A stretch of DNA of 64,000 bases from GCA-002712045 sp028112705. GTDB taxonomy: Bacteria; Pseudomonadota; Alphaproteobacteria; Rhodobacterales; Rhodobacteraceae. A program made the position numbers and the translations under genes. Under the pieces are notes generated by a model. The model did no database searches. It was given only the letters and a program-made list of their open reading frames with translations, and had not been told where the DNA came from. The stretch covers positions 1-64,000 of the forward strand of contig JAOGYN010000011.1 in the NCBI GenBank assembly GCA_028112705.1, written 5' to 3'. Below, piece by piece: positions 16,363 through 26,161 of this stretch (positions are counted from its first letter, which is position 1; each line of letters begins with the position of its first letter).

Positions 16363-17660
16363 TGGATCCACTATCAATTTCTTTGATTGGTTTTGCTGCA
16401 ATTCTCTCTTTAGCTTTCTTACGATTTCCATTGGCACTTTCAATGGGTCTAGTAGGCGTGATTGGGTTTGGTGAATTATCGGGTTACCGAGCCGCCATTT
16501 CCAATTTGGGTCGTTTGGTGATGGATTTGGGACAATCTTATTCACTTTCTGTACTTCCTCTTTTTATTTTAATGGGACTACTCGTTGAAAAGGGTGGTAT
16601 GGCCAAACAGCTTTATCGCGCTGCATATGCTTTTCTTGGTGACAAAAAAGGTGGCCTAGCGATGTCAACAGTTGTCGCTTGTGGTATGTTTTCAGCAATA
16701 TCTGGTTCTTCAATTGCGACGGCTGCAACAATGTCTAAGGTAGCGATGCCAGAGATGCGACGTTATAAGTATGCAGACTCGTTAGCAACTGCTTCAATTG
16801 CTGCTGGTGGCACATTGGGGATACTTATTCCACCAAGTGTCATACTTGTGATTTATGGACTGCTTACAGAGCAATCCATTGGTAAATTATTTATGGCAGG
16901 CTTTATTCCCGGTTTTATAGGAATTCTCTTCTATACTTTAGCTGTGAAATTTGTTGTTACAAGGGATGCAAGTTTAGGACCGGCAGGTGAGCGAACAGAT
17001 TGGAAAGAGCGTCTTGTTGCTCTTAGGGATGTCTGGACAACATTAGCGTTATTTATTTTTGTAATTGGTGGTATTTACATTGGTTTGTTTTCTGCGACGG
17101 AGGCTGCTGGAATGGGCGCTGCTGGTGCCTTATTGATAACATTTCTGAAAGGGGTACTTACTCTTAAAATGCTGATGGAAGTGGGTAGAGAGGCCGCTCT
17201 CTTAACTGCAAAACTCTTTGCATTACTTTTTGGCGCATCAATGTTTTCAAACTTTCTTAACAGAGCAGGGCTGCCAGATGCACTAATGGGTGTAATAAAT
17301 TCATTTGAATTATCGGGCATTGCTGTAATATTTATTATTCTCTTAATTTATGTACTTTTAGGCTGTGTGTTTGAGTCGATGTCCATGATTTTACTGACAG
17401 TTCCAATCTTTGCGCCCCTTGTTCATCAACTTGGTTTTGATTTAATTTGGTTTGGTATTTTAGTGGTTGTTGTAACTGAGATCAGTTTAATAACACCCCC
17501 AATTGGCCTGAACGTCTTTGTTCTTAAGGGAGTTATTAAAGATGTTTCTGTTTCAACAATTTTTAAAGGAGTAACGCCTTTTTGGTTTGCGGATATTATT
17601 AGATTAATATTGTTAACTTCAATTCCGGCCCTTTCTCTGTTCTTACCTTCCTTGATGTAA
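16362..17660 (+). CDS. dctM: TRAP transporter large permease (DctM family)
   Basis: 432 residues, a dozen or so membrane segments. FRFPLALSMG-like N-terminus, GMFSAISGSSIATAATMSKV and AAGGTLGILIPPSVILVIYG are diagnostic for DctM. The C-terminal half repeats the motif (ESMSMILLTVPIFAPLVHQL, TEISLITPPIGLNVFVLKGV). It forms the ion-coupled translocation channel with DctQ. One-base overlap with dctQ. Confidence 0.95.
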   Translation: MDPLSISLIGFAAILSLAFLRFPLALSMGLVGVIGFGELSGYRAAISNLGRLVMDLGQSYSLSVLPLFILMGLLVEKGGMAKQLYRAAYAFLGDKKGGLAMSTVVACGMFSAISGSSIATAATMSKVAMPEMRRYKYADSLATASIAAGGTLGILIPPSVILVIYGLLTEQSIGKLFMAGFIPGFIGILFYTLAVKFVVTRDASLGPAGERTDWKERLVALRDVWTTLALFIFVIGGIYIGLFSATEAAGMGAAGALLITFLKGVLTLKMLMEVGREAALLTAKLFALLFGASMFSNFLNRAGLPDALMGVINSFELSGIAVIFIILLIYVLLGCVFESMSMILLTVPIFAPLVHQLGFDLIWFGILVVVVTEISLITPPIGLNVFVLKGVIKDVSVSTIFKGVTPFWFADIIRLILLTSIPALSLFLPSLM

Positions 17661-17710
17661 TAGCATTCTGAGAAGAGTCTGGCTTAAATAATAACTTTTT
17701 GGAGTATGAA

Positions 17711-18718
17711 ATGGGATTGTTAAAACCACCAGCTTCTTTACCTTTTAATATTACACGTATGGGATATGTAGTTTTAACCAGTAGTGATCTAGATAAAACT
17801 CGTTTTTTTTATGAAAGTGGGTTGGGGTTAGAAGTAATGTTTCAAGATGAAAATACGCTGTGCCTCCGAGCCATTGAAGAAACTTGCCATCATTCTTTAG
17901 TATTTGAAAAGACAAATATTAAGGGACCAGGTAAATGCCGACGAGTTGGTTATAGGATGCAAACTGACGATGACATAAAAATAGCCTGTGATTATTTCTC
18001 TGCACGGGGAGATGTCGTGAGATATGTTGAAAGACCTTTTCAGGGTTTAACAATAGAAGTCATAGATGGCATAGGAGTTCCCGTGGAATTTTGTTCGAGC
18101 ATGAACCAGTCTCAGAATAGAATGCAAGATTTTCATACTCACTCGGGTGGTAAGCTAGCATTTTTAGATCATATTCAAATAGCATGTCCTGATGTGCAAG
18201 AAGCGTATCAATGGTATAATGATTTAGGGTTTAGATTATCTGAATATACAGCAAATGATGGCACTGAAGAGATGTGGGGAGTTTGGTTGAAACGAAAAAA
18301 CAACACACAGGATATTGTTTTTAGTAATGGTGCTGGTCCTCGTTTACATCATATCGCATATCATACTCCTGAAGTCGCAAATGTGATTCACGCTGCTGAT
18401 GTTATGTCATCTATGGGCTTAGCTGGATCAATGGATAGAGCACCAGGCAGGCATGGGATTGGAAATGCCTTCTTTATATATTTTCGTGATCCTGACGGTC
18501 ACAGAGTAGAGATTTTTACAAGCCATTATAATTTCATTGATAATGATCAAGAACCTAAGCGTTGGGACTTAACTGATACGACTAGATCCCAATTATGGGG
18601 GTTCCCAGCGCCTAAAAAGTGGTTTTATGAAGCTTCTGAGTTTGAAGGCATTGAGGTGCAAATGCCATTAAAAGATTCCCCTCCAGTGACATTAGAGGAT
18701 TTCTTAGAAAGTTGGTAA
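17711..18718 (+). CDS. hpaD: HpaD-like extradiol ring-cleavage dioxygenase (VOC family)
   Basis: 335 residues from the ATG at 17711 (GGAG six bases upstream). It aligns along its length with homoprotocatechuate 2,3-dioxygenase: two tandem VOC modules, Fe ligands His154 (LDHIQIA), His214 (RLHHIAY) and Glu267 (DGHRVEIF), plus second-sphere Arg243 and Tyr257 (PGRHGIGNAFFIY). Odd point: the catalytic acid/base position His200 is Gln (NNTQDIVF). Family enzymes open catechol-type rings with O2. The gene follows the TRAP genes and precedes an FAH-family gene, so a meta-cleavage route is likely, but no aldehyde dehydrogenase of the hpa pathway is present. Confidence 0.85.
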   Translation: MGLLKPPASLPFNITRMGYVVLTSSDLDKTRFFYESGLGLEVMFQDENTLCLRAIEETCHHSLVFEKTNIKGPGKCRRVGYRMQTDDDIKIACDYFSARGDVVRYVERPFQGLTIEVIDGIGVPVEFCSSMNQSQNRMQDFHTHSGGKLAFLDHIQIACPDVQEAYQWYNDLGFRLSEYTANDGTEEMWGVWLKRKNNTQDIVFSNGAGPRLHHIAYHTPEVANVIHAADVMSSMGLAGSMDRAPGRHGIGNAFFIYFRDPDGHRVEIFTSHYNFIDNDQEPKRWDLTDTTRSQLWGFPAPKKWFYEASEFEGIEVQMPLKDSPPVTLEDFLESW

Positions 18719-18723
18719 ACTAA

Positions 18724-19710
18724 ATGAAATTTGGAAGTGTTTACCAAGATGGAAAGGTCGTTCCGATTATTCATAGTAGTGAAGGTATTTCTCACTACCT
18801 GGAATCGATTTGTGAAAAAGTAAAACTAAAACCCTTGCACACAATTTTAGATCTCATAAACGCATCTAATGATGACCCAACTTTATGTTCAAAATTAGAA
18901 ACAGCCACTCAAGGTTTAACCGGTTTTGAACCTACCGATTGGGCTCCACCAATTGTTAATCCTTCAAAAATTTTAGGTGTAGCGTTTAACAATAAGGAAT
19001 TGATGAAAAAAGCTCATAAAGATCCTGGAGTTCCAAACTACTTTTTAAAACCCCCCTCAGCTCTTCAAGGACACAATAAAGCTATAATAGTTGATCCTGA
19101 TTGGGGTGCTGTAATTCCCGAGCCTGAAATCTGTGCAGTTATTGGCAAACGAGCAAAGCATATTATTGAGCAAGATGCTTTAAACTATGTTTTTGGTTAT
19201 ATGATACATAATGATGTTACTTCACATGGTTTAAAGTTCCAAAAAGACAGTATTGCCGTGACTTATGATAAAGATATGGCTCGTCCAGAGTTCTATACCT
19301 GGCGAAACTTGAATGGGCCTAATGATACTGATGCATTTTATGTATACCACACTCGTTCCAAGGGTACTGATACTTTTGGACCAATGGGCCCATGGATAAC
19401 AACAAGTGATGAGGTTGAAAATCCAAATGATTTAAATGTCAGTGGGTTTCTTGATGATGAAATTTTTACAAAAGATCATACTGGAAATTATAGGTTCTCT
19501 GTGGAGGCTTGTATTGCCGAAGCGAGTAGATATTTTACTTTACTACCAGGTGATTTGATTTCTTTTGGTACAACTGGAAAAGGGGCTGGGCGTTTTACAC
19601 GAGGGCACAAAAGTCTTTTAATAGGTGAGGAAACGGGTTCAATAAGGATTTCTATTGATAAATTGGGTACATTATCTAATCCAATAAAACATCAAAAGGG
19701 GGGAGCTTAA
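18724..19710 (+). CDS. Fumarylacetoacetate hydrolase-family protein
   Basis: 328 residues. The FAH core has KILGVAFNNKELM, then PEPEICAVIGKRAKHI with the metal-binding Glu-x-Glu (EPEIC), GYMIHNDVTSHGLKFQKDS, and SFGTTGKGAGRF. Family enzymes hydrolyse, decarboxylate or isomerise ring-cleavage products using Mg2+ or Mn2+. Adjacent to the HpaD homologue (5-base gap) and overlapping the RidA gene by one base, so it probably acts on that pathway's cleavage product. It is longer than single-domain HpaG modules and the exact reaction is open. Confidence 0.85.
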   Translation: MKFGSVYQDGKVVPIIHSSEGISHYLESICEKVKLKPLHTILDLINASNDDPTLCSKLETATQGLTGFEPTDWAPPIVNPSKILGVAFNNKELMKKAHKDPGVPNYFLKPPSALQGHNKAIIVDPDWGAVIPEPEICAVIGKRAKHIIEQDALNYVFGYMIHNDVTSHGLKFQKDSIAVTYDKDMARPEFYTWRNLNGPNDTDAFYVYHTRSKGTDTFGPMGPWITTSDEVENPNDLNVSGFLDDEIFTKDHTGNYRFSVEACIAEASRYFTLLPGDLISFGTTGKGAGRFTRGHKSLLIGEETGSIRISIDKLGTLSNPIKHQKGGA

Positions 19711-20093
19711 TGGTTAGTTCAATTAATCCCGAGGGTTTACCTGCACATAAAAATCCAATTCCAGCTGCGGCGGTTCATAAGGGAATTCTGATTTCATCTG
19801 TAATTTCTGGAAAATCAATTGTTACTGGTTCCTATTCAAAAAATAAAGTTGAGCAAGTGTCTTTAGTATTCGAATATATTAAAAAAATAGTCATTGAGGC
19901 TGGGGGAACCGTTCAAGATATTATTAAAATGGATCTATATTTTAGTGATAAGAGTGATAGGTCTATTGTTAATCCAGAATGGGTTAAGATGTTTCCTGAT
20001 CCCAATAAAAGGCCGGCAAGGCATGCGCAAATTGCAGAATTACCCAAAGATTGCTGTCTTCAAGTTACTCTTACGGCAGTTATCGAAACATAG
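19710..20093 (+). CDS. RidA family protein (YjgF/UK114), Arg-containing
   Basis: 127 residues. GTVQDIIKMDLYFSD and KRPARHAQIAELPKDC are RidA features; the Arg in RPARH is where catalytic Arg105 lies in E. coli RidA, so enamine/imine deaminase activity is plausible. Starts within the stop of the FAH gene (TAATG). Its presence in a ring-cleavage operon suggests that a nitrogen-containing intermediate, such as an aminated aromatic, is processed. Confidence 0.85.
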   Translation: MVSSINPEGLPAHKNPIPAAAVHKGILISSVISGKSIVTGSYSKNKVEQVSLVFEYIKKIVIEAGGTVQDIIKMDLYFSDKSDRSIVNPEWVKMFPDPNKRPARHAQIAELPKDCCLQVTLTAVIET

Positions 20094-20131
20094 GAAGGTT
20101 GTTATAGTTAGCACATAATGGAGATTAAAAA

Positions 20132-21546
20132 GTGAATAGATCAGAGTCCAAAAAACGGAATGAGGCTATTGAGTACGTCAAAGCCTATTTCAATGATGGA
20201 GAATTTGAAAAAGACCTGAGCAATCTTGTTTCTTTTAAAACTGAAAGTCAAAACCCTGAAAGCCAGAATGAATTACTTCGTTACCTAACTATCGCTATTC
20301 TACCAAGATTGACACGATTAGGATTGATTTGTGAGATTTTTGATAATCCTAACCCGTCTGGTGGTCCCATCCTGATTGGCGAGAGAATGGAAAACATAGA
20401 TTACCCTACTATTTTCATATATGGTCATGGAGATGTAGTATTAGGTCAAAAAGAGAAATGGTTTGATGGGTTCGATCCGTTTATATTAAAAAGTCATGGT
20501 GATAAGCTCTTTGGGCGAGGCACCGCTGATAATAAATCTCAACATTTAATAAATATTATTGCACTAGAGGCCATTTTGTCTATTAGAAGATCACTTGGTT
20601 TTAATGTTAAGTTTGTTATCGAGACATCTGAAGAGATTGGTTCACCAGGATTGCGAGAGTTTTTTAAGGAAAAGAAAAGTAGGTTAGCGTCGGATGTACT
20701 AATTGCGTCTGATGGCCCAAGACTAAAGCCAGATGTGCCAACTATCTTTATGGGAACGCGTGGGGCAATGAATTTTGATTTAGAGGTAGATTTAAGAAAA
20801 GGTGACCACCATTCTGGAAATTGGGGTGGGGTTTTACCGGACCCAGCAGTTATTTTAGTAAATGCATTGGCCTCAATTTCTAATAATCGGGGTGAAATTC
20901 AAATACCAGAATGGCGTCCTACTAGCTTAACAGACGATATCAGCAAAATTTTAAACAACTTACCTTTAGAAAACTCAGGAGATGCTAAAGTGGATTTGAA
21001 CTGGGGCGAGAGTGATTTAACTCCTCTTGAACGGCTTTATGGTTGGAATTCATTTTCGATATTATCATTGACGAGTGGCAATCAGGTAAAAGCTGTTAAC
21101 GCAATTTCAGGAAAAGCAAAGGCCTCGTGTCAATTACGATTTGTTGTTGGAACCAAGAGCAAAGACATTATTCCGGCGCTGCGTAAGCATTTAGATGATC
21201 TAGGTTTTAAACAAGTTAAGATTATATTACATGATAATCAGCAGTTTGAGGCTACGCGTCTAAGCGTAAAACATCCTTGGGTTGATTTTGTATCGTCCTC
21301 GATAAAGAAAACCTCAAATAAAGATCCCACCTTGTTCCAAACTTGGCGGGATCACTACCAAATGATAGTTTTACCGAAATTTTAGGACTGCCAACAATTT
21401 GGATACCCCATTCATACCGTGGGTGTTCGCAACATGCTCCAAACGAACATGTTTTAAAGCATGTTTGTTTGGATGCGCTAAAGGTAATGGCTGGCTTATA
21501 TTTTGATATAGGTGAAAGTGGACGTGATTTGAAAAGGCTTACTTAA
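20132..21546 (+). pseudogene. M20-family metallopeptidase, single-base frameshift
   Basis: From a GTG at 20132 (GGAG 8 bases upstream) the frame encodes M20 motifs: IFIYGHGDVV (first metal His and Asp), KLFGRGTADNKSQH (bridging Asp) and VIETSEEIGSPG (catalytic Glu pair). It stops early at 21385. The expected C-terminus (LAGSLPNDSFTEILGLPTIW, HAPNEH with the last His ligand) continues from 21337 in another frame to 21546. Restoring one base after 21336 gives ...DPTLxPNLAGSLPND, the normal family sequence. Either a recent real mutation or a sequencing/assembly error. Members hydrolyse dipeptides or N-acyl amino acids. Confidence 0.85.
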
Positions 21547-21560
21547 AATTTTAACTCAAA

Positions 21561-22121
21561 CTACCAAGATGAATTTGGTTGTGTTAAAAATAATTTTTCT
21601 TCTTTAGTGCTTTTTCTTTCCAATATTTTATTTCTGTGGGGATAACGCCCAAAGTTATTAATTGCTTTTGTGTGATCATCCCAGCTTTGTTTTATTTGAT
21701 CGTAGTTAGCCTCTTGTTTTAGATATTTTTCACAGTTTTTGTGGGCAATCTTATGATCGTTAATGTTTTCGCTATGTAGTAAAGGAATTAAAGAAAAGAA
21801 AATTTCATTACTTGAAAAATTTGAAAAATAATTCTGCTTGATGGCATGCTGTGCTAAGCTTTGAGCTTTTTTATCCTGAGCAAATGCCTTTGCTGTATCT
21901 CGAAACATATTTCTAGAGAATTGATCTAATAAAATAATAAGTGCAAGACAGTTTTTCGGATGATTAACCCAGTTATCATAATTACCTTTACAAGCGTTAT
22001 CATAATCATTGAGAAATTGATTTGTTATTGCATTATCAAAATTTAGATCTTTTTTGAACCAATCTTCTTCTGCACATTTAACAAACCAAAAGTTATTTAT
22101 GCGTGCGGCCGGTTGTGACAT
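21561..22121 (-). CDS. DUF924 family protein
   Basis: 186 residues. INNFWFVKCAEEDWFKKDLN, then NCLALIILLDQFSRNMFRDT and FFSLIPLLHSENINDH match the DUF924 pattern ('fWF', 'LLDQFsRN.fR', 'f..lPl.HSE'). The family is tetratricopeptide-like and its function is unknown. AAGGA lies before the ATG. It follows the anthraniloyl-CoA operon by 41 bases on the same strand but is probably not part of the pathway. Confidence 0.85.
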   Translation of the reverse strand: MSQPAARINNFWFVKCAEEDWFKKDLNFDNAITNQFLNDYDNACKGNYDNWVNHPKNCLALIILLDQFSRNMFRDTAKAFAQDKKAQSLAQHAIKQNYFSNFSSNEIFFSLIPLLHSENINDHKIAHKNCEKYLKQEANYDQIKQSWDDHTKAINNFGRYPHRNKILERKSTKEEKLFLTQPNSSW

Positions 22122-22162
22122 CGTAAATCCTTAAAGCATTATTTGATAGTAAGATTTAAGTA

Positions 22163-22561
22163 TTAATTGGGAATAATCGCTGTGGCTTCTATTTCAATTA
22201 ATGCCTCATCCTCGACTAATGCACTAACGACTACCATGGTCATAGCTGGAAAATGATTACCTAGAATTTTTCGATAAACCTCTCCGACTTTTTTTTGATT
22301 TGATACATATTCTGCCTTATCTGTAACGTACCATGTTAGTCTCGTAAGATCAGTAATTTTTCCTCCAGCTTCATTAACTATTACTGAAATATTTTTTAAA
22401 GTCTGTTCCATTTGCCCTAAAAAATCTTTTGAAATAAATTCTTGATTTTCATTCCAACCGATTTGACCTGCAATATTTAATGTAAGACCTTCTGAGAGAA
22501 TTGCATTTGCATAGCCCCTCGCTGGTTTCCAGCCTTTAGGGTTTATTTTCTTATGAGACAT
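22163..22561 (-). CDS. RidA family protein lacking the catalytic arginine
   Basis: 132 residues. WKPARGYANAILSEGLTLNI, GGKITDLTRLTWYVTDKAEY and FPAMTMVVVSALVEDEALIE give the RidA fold. Where E. coli RidA has 'RPART' there is HFPAM, so the substrate-binding Arg is absent and classic deaminase activity is unlikely. Overlaps the CoA-ligase gene by 11 bases. Similar Arg-less RidA proteins are plausible carriers or hydrolases for a pathway intermediate; this is inference. Confidence 0.85.
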   Translation of the reverse strand: MSHKKINPKGWKPARGYANAILSEGLTLNIAGQIGWNENQEFISKDFLGQMEQTLKNISVIVNEAGGKITDLTRLTWYVTDKAEYVSNQKKVGEVYRKILGNHFPAMTMVVVSALVEDEALIEIEATAIIPN

Positions 22562-24197
22562 TTTTTATTTCCATATTTTGTTGGTTTCGTAATAAAAATC
22601 TTTGTATTTTTCCAGTTTGTGTTTTTGGCAATGAGTTCTTAAAAATAATTGATCGGGGGTACTTAAAAGGTGCAATTTTTGCTTTTACATAGTCTTGTAG
22701 TTCAATCTTTAATTCATTACTTTCTGTTGAATCTTCGGTAAGAACTATGTGTGCTTGAACGATGGCGCCACGGTTATCATCAGGAGTGCCAATTACCGCG
22801 CATTCCAATACTTGTTTATGAGATAATAGAGCTGCTTCTACTTCGGGTCCCGCAATATTATAACCAGCAGAGATTATCATATCATCATTTCTTGCAGCAA
22901 AGAAAAAATATCCATTCTTATCTTGCGAAAAACTATCACCAGTTATATTCCACCCGTTTTGCACGTAATTCTTTTGCCGATCGTCTGATAAGTAGCGACA
23001 ACCTGTCGGTCCACGCACTGCTAACCGACCAACTTCACCAATGTTCAATTCATTCATATGGTCATCTACAATTTTTGCTTCATAACCTCTTATTGGTTTA
23101 CCAGTGCAACCTGCTTTATGATCATCAAATCGATTTGAGATGAAAATATGCAACATTTCAGTTGCCCCAATCCCATCAAGCATTGGTTTACCAGTTTTCT
23201 GTAGCCATTTATCGTAAACCGGTGCTGGAAGGGTTTCTCCAGCAGATACAGCAGCTCTAAGTGAGGATAAATCGGCTCCTTCATCCATTGCTGCCAACAT
23301 CATATTATATGCTGTGGGCGCTGTAAAACAAACCGTCGCTTTGTACTTTTCAATAATTTCAATCATATTAGGTGGAGATGCATTTTCGAGAAGGGTTGCT
23401 GCAGCACCAAAACGAAGTGGGAAAATTGCTAAACCGCCTAATCCAAACGTAAAGGCTAAAGGAGGTGAGCCAATAAAAATATCATTTTCTTGCACATTTA
23501 AGATCTCTTTTGCGTAACCATCAGCAATAATTAGTAAATCTCTATGGAAATGCATTGTAGCTTTTGGTGAACCCGTCGTACCAGATGTGAATCCTAATAA
23601 AGCAACATCATCACGAGTAGTTTTGATAGTCTCAAATTTAATTGATTTTTCTAAAGCTACTTCATCCAATTCACTAACGTGATTTGCTGTGCCATCAAAA
23701 GGTACCACATATTTCAAGGCTGAACTCTTTTCAAAGCACTTTTCCATCTCCTCCATAAGTCGAGAATCGCACAGGACATGGGTAATTTCAGCTTTATTAA
23801 TAATTTCTACAAGTTCTTTTTCTCGCAACAATGGCATAGTATTCACAACTACCGCCCCTGCTTTTGTTGCTGCTAACCAGCAAGCAACCATAGCCGGATT
23901 GTTGGCTGACCGTATAAGAACCCGGTTTCCTGGCTGCACTCCATAATTCTCGACTAAAGCGTTCGCTAATCGATTTGTCCAATCACTTAATTCTTTGTAA
24001 GTTCGTCGCCTGCCGTTTCCTATTAGCGCAATATTGTCTCCATATCCTTGTAATACCATTTTATCTGTTAGCTCAAAGCCAACATTTAAAATTTCGGGGT
24101 ATTCATAACCATTTAGTATATATTCAGGTTGCATTGCTTCTTGCGGTAAATTGTTTCTAGCAAATTGATCTATATGAGCGGATGGAGTTAAAGTCAT
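22551..24197 (-). CDS. Benzoate/2-aminobenzoate-CoA ligase-like AMP-forming ligase
   Basis: 548 residues. ANL-superfamily motifs: LLGFTSGTTGSPKATMHFHR (P-loop), DGIGATEMLHIFIS (A5), GWNITGDSFSQDKNGYFFF (A7) and LPKTQTGKIQRFLLRNQ (A10, adenylation Lys). The N-terminus and TEMLH resemble the benzoate-CoA ligase group. It activates an aromatic acid with ATP and CoA, giving the substrate for the monooxygenase/reductase at 26603. Overlaps the acyl-CoA dehydrogenase by 4 bases (ATGA) and RidA by 11. Anthranilate or salicylate are the leading substrates. Confidence 0.88.
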   Translation of the reverse strand: MTLTPSAHIDQFARNNLPQEAMQPEYILNGYEYPEILNVGFELTDKMVLQGYGDNIALIGNGRRRTYKELSDWTNRLANALVENYGVQPGNRVLIRSANNPAMVACWLAATKAGAVVVNTMPLLREKELVEIINKAEITHVLCDSRLMEEMEKCFEKSSALKYVVPFDGTANHVSELDEVALEKSIKFETIKTTRDDVALLGFTSGTTGSPKATMHFHRDLLIIADGYAKEILNVQENDIFIGSPPLAFTFGLGGLAIFPLRFGAAATLLENASPPNMIEIIEKYKATVCFTAPTAYNMMLAAMDEGADLSSLRAAVSAGETLPAPVYDKWLQKTGKPMLDGIGATEMLHIFISNRFDDHKAGCTGKPIRGYEAKIVDDHMNELNIGEVGRLAVRGPTGCRYLSDDRQKNYVQNGWNITGDSFSQDKNGYFFFAARNDDMIISAGYNIAGPEVEAALLSHKQVLECAVIGTPDDNRGAIVQAHIVLTEDSTESNELKIELQDYVKAKIAPFKYPRSIIFKNSLPKTQTGKIQRFLLRNQQNMEIKNVS

Positions 24198-25351
24198 GAA
24201 CTATGACTTGCTAATGCGTCTCGAGCTATGATTATTTTTTGCACATCTGATGCGCCTTCATAAATTCGTAAGGCCCTTATTTCTCTGTAGAGACTTTCCA
24301 TAATATGACCTTTTCGCACACCATCTCCTCCATGTATCTGAACCGCTTTATCAATTACCAACTGTGCATGATCTGTAGCGTATAGCTTTGCCATGGCAGC
24401 TTCTCTCGTAATTCTTTCTGCACCATTATCTTTTGCCCATGCCGCCCGATAAATGAGCAGAGCACTAGCGTCGATATCTACAGACATCTCGGCCAAATGA
24501 CCCTGTACCATTTGTAAACTTCCTAATGGCGCACCAAATAATTCTCTAGATTGTGATCGTTTTAAGCTTTCATCAAAAGCACGTCTGGCAAAACCAAGTG
24601 CGGCTGCTCCTACAGTTGGACGCATATTGTCCAGGGAAGCCATCGCTATTTTAAATCCTTCTCCTGGTTGTCCAATCATAGAATCTGCTTCTAAAAACAA
24701 ATTTTCAAACCTTAAGGTAGCCAACGGATGTGCAGAGACTGCCTCAATTCGCTCTGCAATAATAAGGCCAGGAGTTTCTGCTGAAACTACAAAAGCTGAT
24801 AAACCTTTCGCTCCAATGCCTTCACCAGTTCTTGCAAAGACGGTATAAAAATCTGCAATTCCACCATTAGATATCCATGTCTTTTCACCGTTTAAAACAT
24901 ATCCATTTCGTTCTTTCTTTGCTTCTAATTCTATGTTTGCCACATCAGAGCCAGACTGAGGTTCAGTTAAGGCAAATGCAGAAATAGCATCACCTGATTG
25001 CACGAGGGGTAACCAGTAATTTCTTTGCTCTGCACTACCAAATAATGAGATTGGCATTGATCCTAAGCCTTGCATGGCAAATGCAAAGTCTGCTAACCCT
25101 TCGTGTCTTGCTAGTGTTTCCCTAATTAAACAAAGAGAGCGGACGTCTACTTTTGGGTGCTCAGAAGATACTCCAGAATATTTTAGGAATCCCGCTTTTC
25201 CCAATTTTGTCACTAAAGATTGGCAAGTGATGTCTGGGTTTTCGTGTGATACATTTTGCAGATTTTCTAAAGCCCAAGTCTCTAACTTCGAATGTAGAGC
25301 TTTATGGCTTTGATCGAGGAAAGGCCAATTTAGGAATGATGTATCTGCCAT
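24194..25351 (-). CDS. Acyl-CoA dehydrogenase
   Basis: 385 residues, the standard size. FALTEPQSGSDVANIELEAK (FAD/substrate motif), YVLNGEKTWISNGGIADFYT, and the C-terminal QIHGGDGVRKGHIMESLYRE plus LRIYEGASDVQKIIIARDAL, where the Glu of 'YEGAS' is the catalytic base. It oxidises a CoA thioester and passes electrons to ETF. In this operon it probably acts on the alicyclic CoA product made by the monooxygenase/reductase. Confidence 0.93.
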   Translation of the reverse strand: MADTSFLNWPFLDQSHKALHSKLETWALENLQNVSHENPDITCQSLVTKLGKAGFLKYSGVSSEHPKVDVRSLCLIRETLARHEGLADFAFAMQGLGSMPISLFGSAEQRNYWLPLVQSGDAISAFALTEPQSGSDVANIELEAKKERNGYVLNGEKTWISNGGIADFYTVFARTGEGIGAKGLSAFVVSAETPGLIIAERIEAVSAHPLATLRFENLFLEADSMIGQPGEGFKIAMASLDNMRPTVGAAALGFARRAFDESLKRSQSRELFGAPLGSLQMVQGHLAEMSVDIDASALLIYRAAWAKDNGAERITREAAMAKLYATDHAQLVIDKAVQIHGGDGVRKGHIMESLYREIRALRIYEGASDVQKIIIARDALASHSS

Positions 25352-26161
25352 TTAATTTCCTTTAAAGACTGGTTTTTCTTTTTTTACAAACGCTTTGAAA
25401 GCGCGCTCAAAATCACCAGTTTGCATACAGATTGCCTGAGTCTGAGCTTCTGCCTCTATTGCCTGTTCGATTGACATAGACCATTCTTGTGCAAGCATAG
25501 TTTTTGTCATCATGTGGCCAAAACTTGGGCCTTCTACCAGACGCTCTGCTAATTTAGTTGCTGCTTTTGCCAATTCTTCTTTTAGCGAGATTGAATTATA
25601 AAATCCCCAATTTAAACCTTCATCAGCAGTCATTGCTCTACCAGTAAAAAGTAGTTCTGCTGCTCTACTTTGACCTATTATTCTTGGCAAGATCGCACAG
25701 GCGCCCATATCACAGCCAGCCAGCCCAACTCGGGTGAAAAGAAATGCTGTTTTCGCTTCAGGGGTGGCTATTCTTAAATCTGATGCCATTGCTATAATCG
25801 CTCCTGCTCCAACGCAGACCCCGTCTACCGCTGCTATAATTGGTTTGCCGCAATTGATCATGGCTTTAACAAGATCTCCGGTCATTCTTGTAAAATTTAA
25901 TAACCCTTTCATGTCCATTCCGACTAGAGGCCCTATAATATCGTGAACATCACCTCCAGAACAAAAATTCCCACCATTTGAGCCAAATACTACAACTTGT
26001 ATATTGTCCTCATAGACCAATTCGCGGAAATAGTCTCTTAAGGCGGCATAACTTTCAAAAGTAAGTGGGTTTTTTCGGTCTGCTCCTTTTAAAGAGATAT
26101 ATGCAATTCCATTTTTTACCGAATGTGCAAAATGTTCGGAAGAAAAATTGGTTAAATTCAT
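25352..26161 (-). CDS. Enoyl-CoA hydratase/isomerase family protein
   Basis: 269 residues of the crotonase fold. VVFGSNGGNFCSGGDVHDII and GKPIIAAVDGVCVGAGAIIA form the oxyanion hole; LAGCDMGACAILPRIIGQSR is the second catalytic segment. One Glu of the usual pair is replaced, so it may be a ring-opening hydrolase or isomerase and not a plain hydratase. It lies between marR (4-base overlap) and the acyl-CoA dehydrogenase. Confidence 0.88.
   Translation of the reverse strand: MNLTNFSSEHFAHSVKNGIAYISLKGADRKNPLTFESYAALRDYFRELVYEDNIQVVVFGSNGGNFCSGGDVHDIIGPLVGMDMKGLLNFTRMTGDLVKAMINCGKPIIAAVDGVCVGAGAIIAMASDLRIATPEAKTAFLFTRVGLAGCDMGACAILPRIIGQSRAAELLFTGRAMTADEGLNWGFYNSISLKEELAKAATKLAERLVEGPSFGHMMTKTMLAQEWSMSIEQAIEAEAQTQAICMQTGDFERAFKAFVKKEKPVFKGN

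Noticed and set aside
20132..21546. Programmed ribosomal frameshift in the M20 gene
   Set aside because: No slippery heptamer or downstream structure, and M20 peptidases are not known to use frameshifting; a lost base is simpler.
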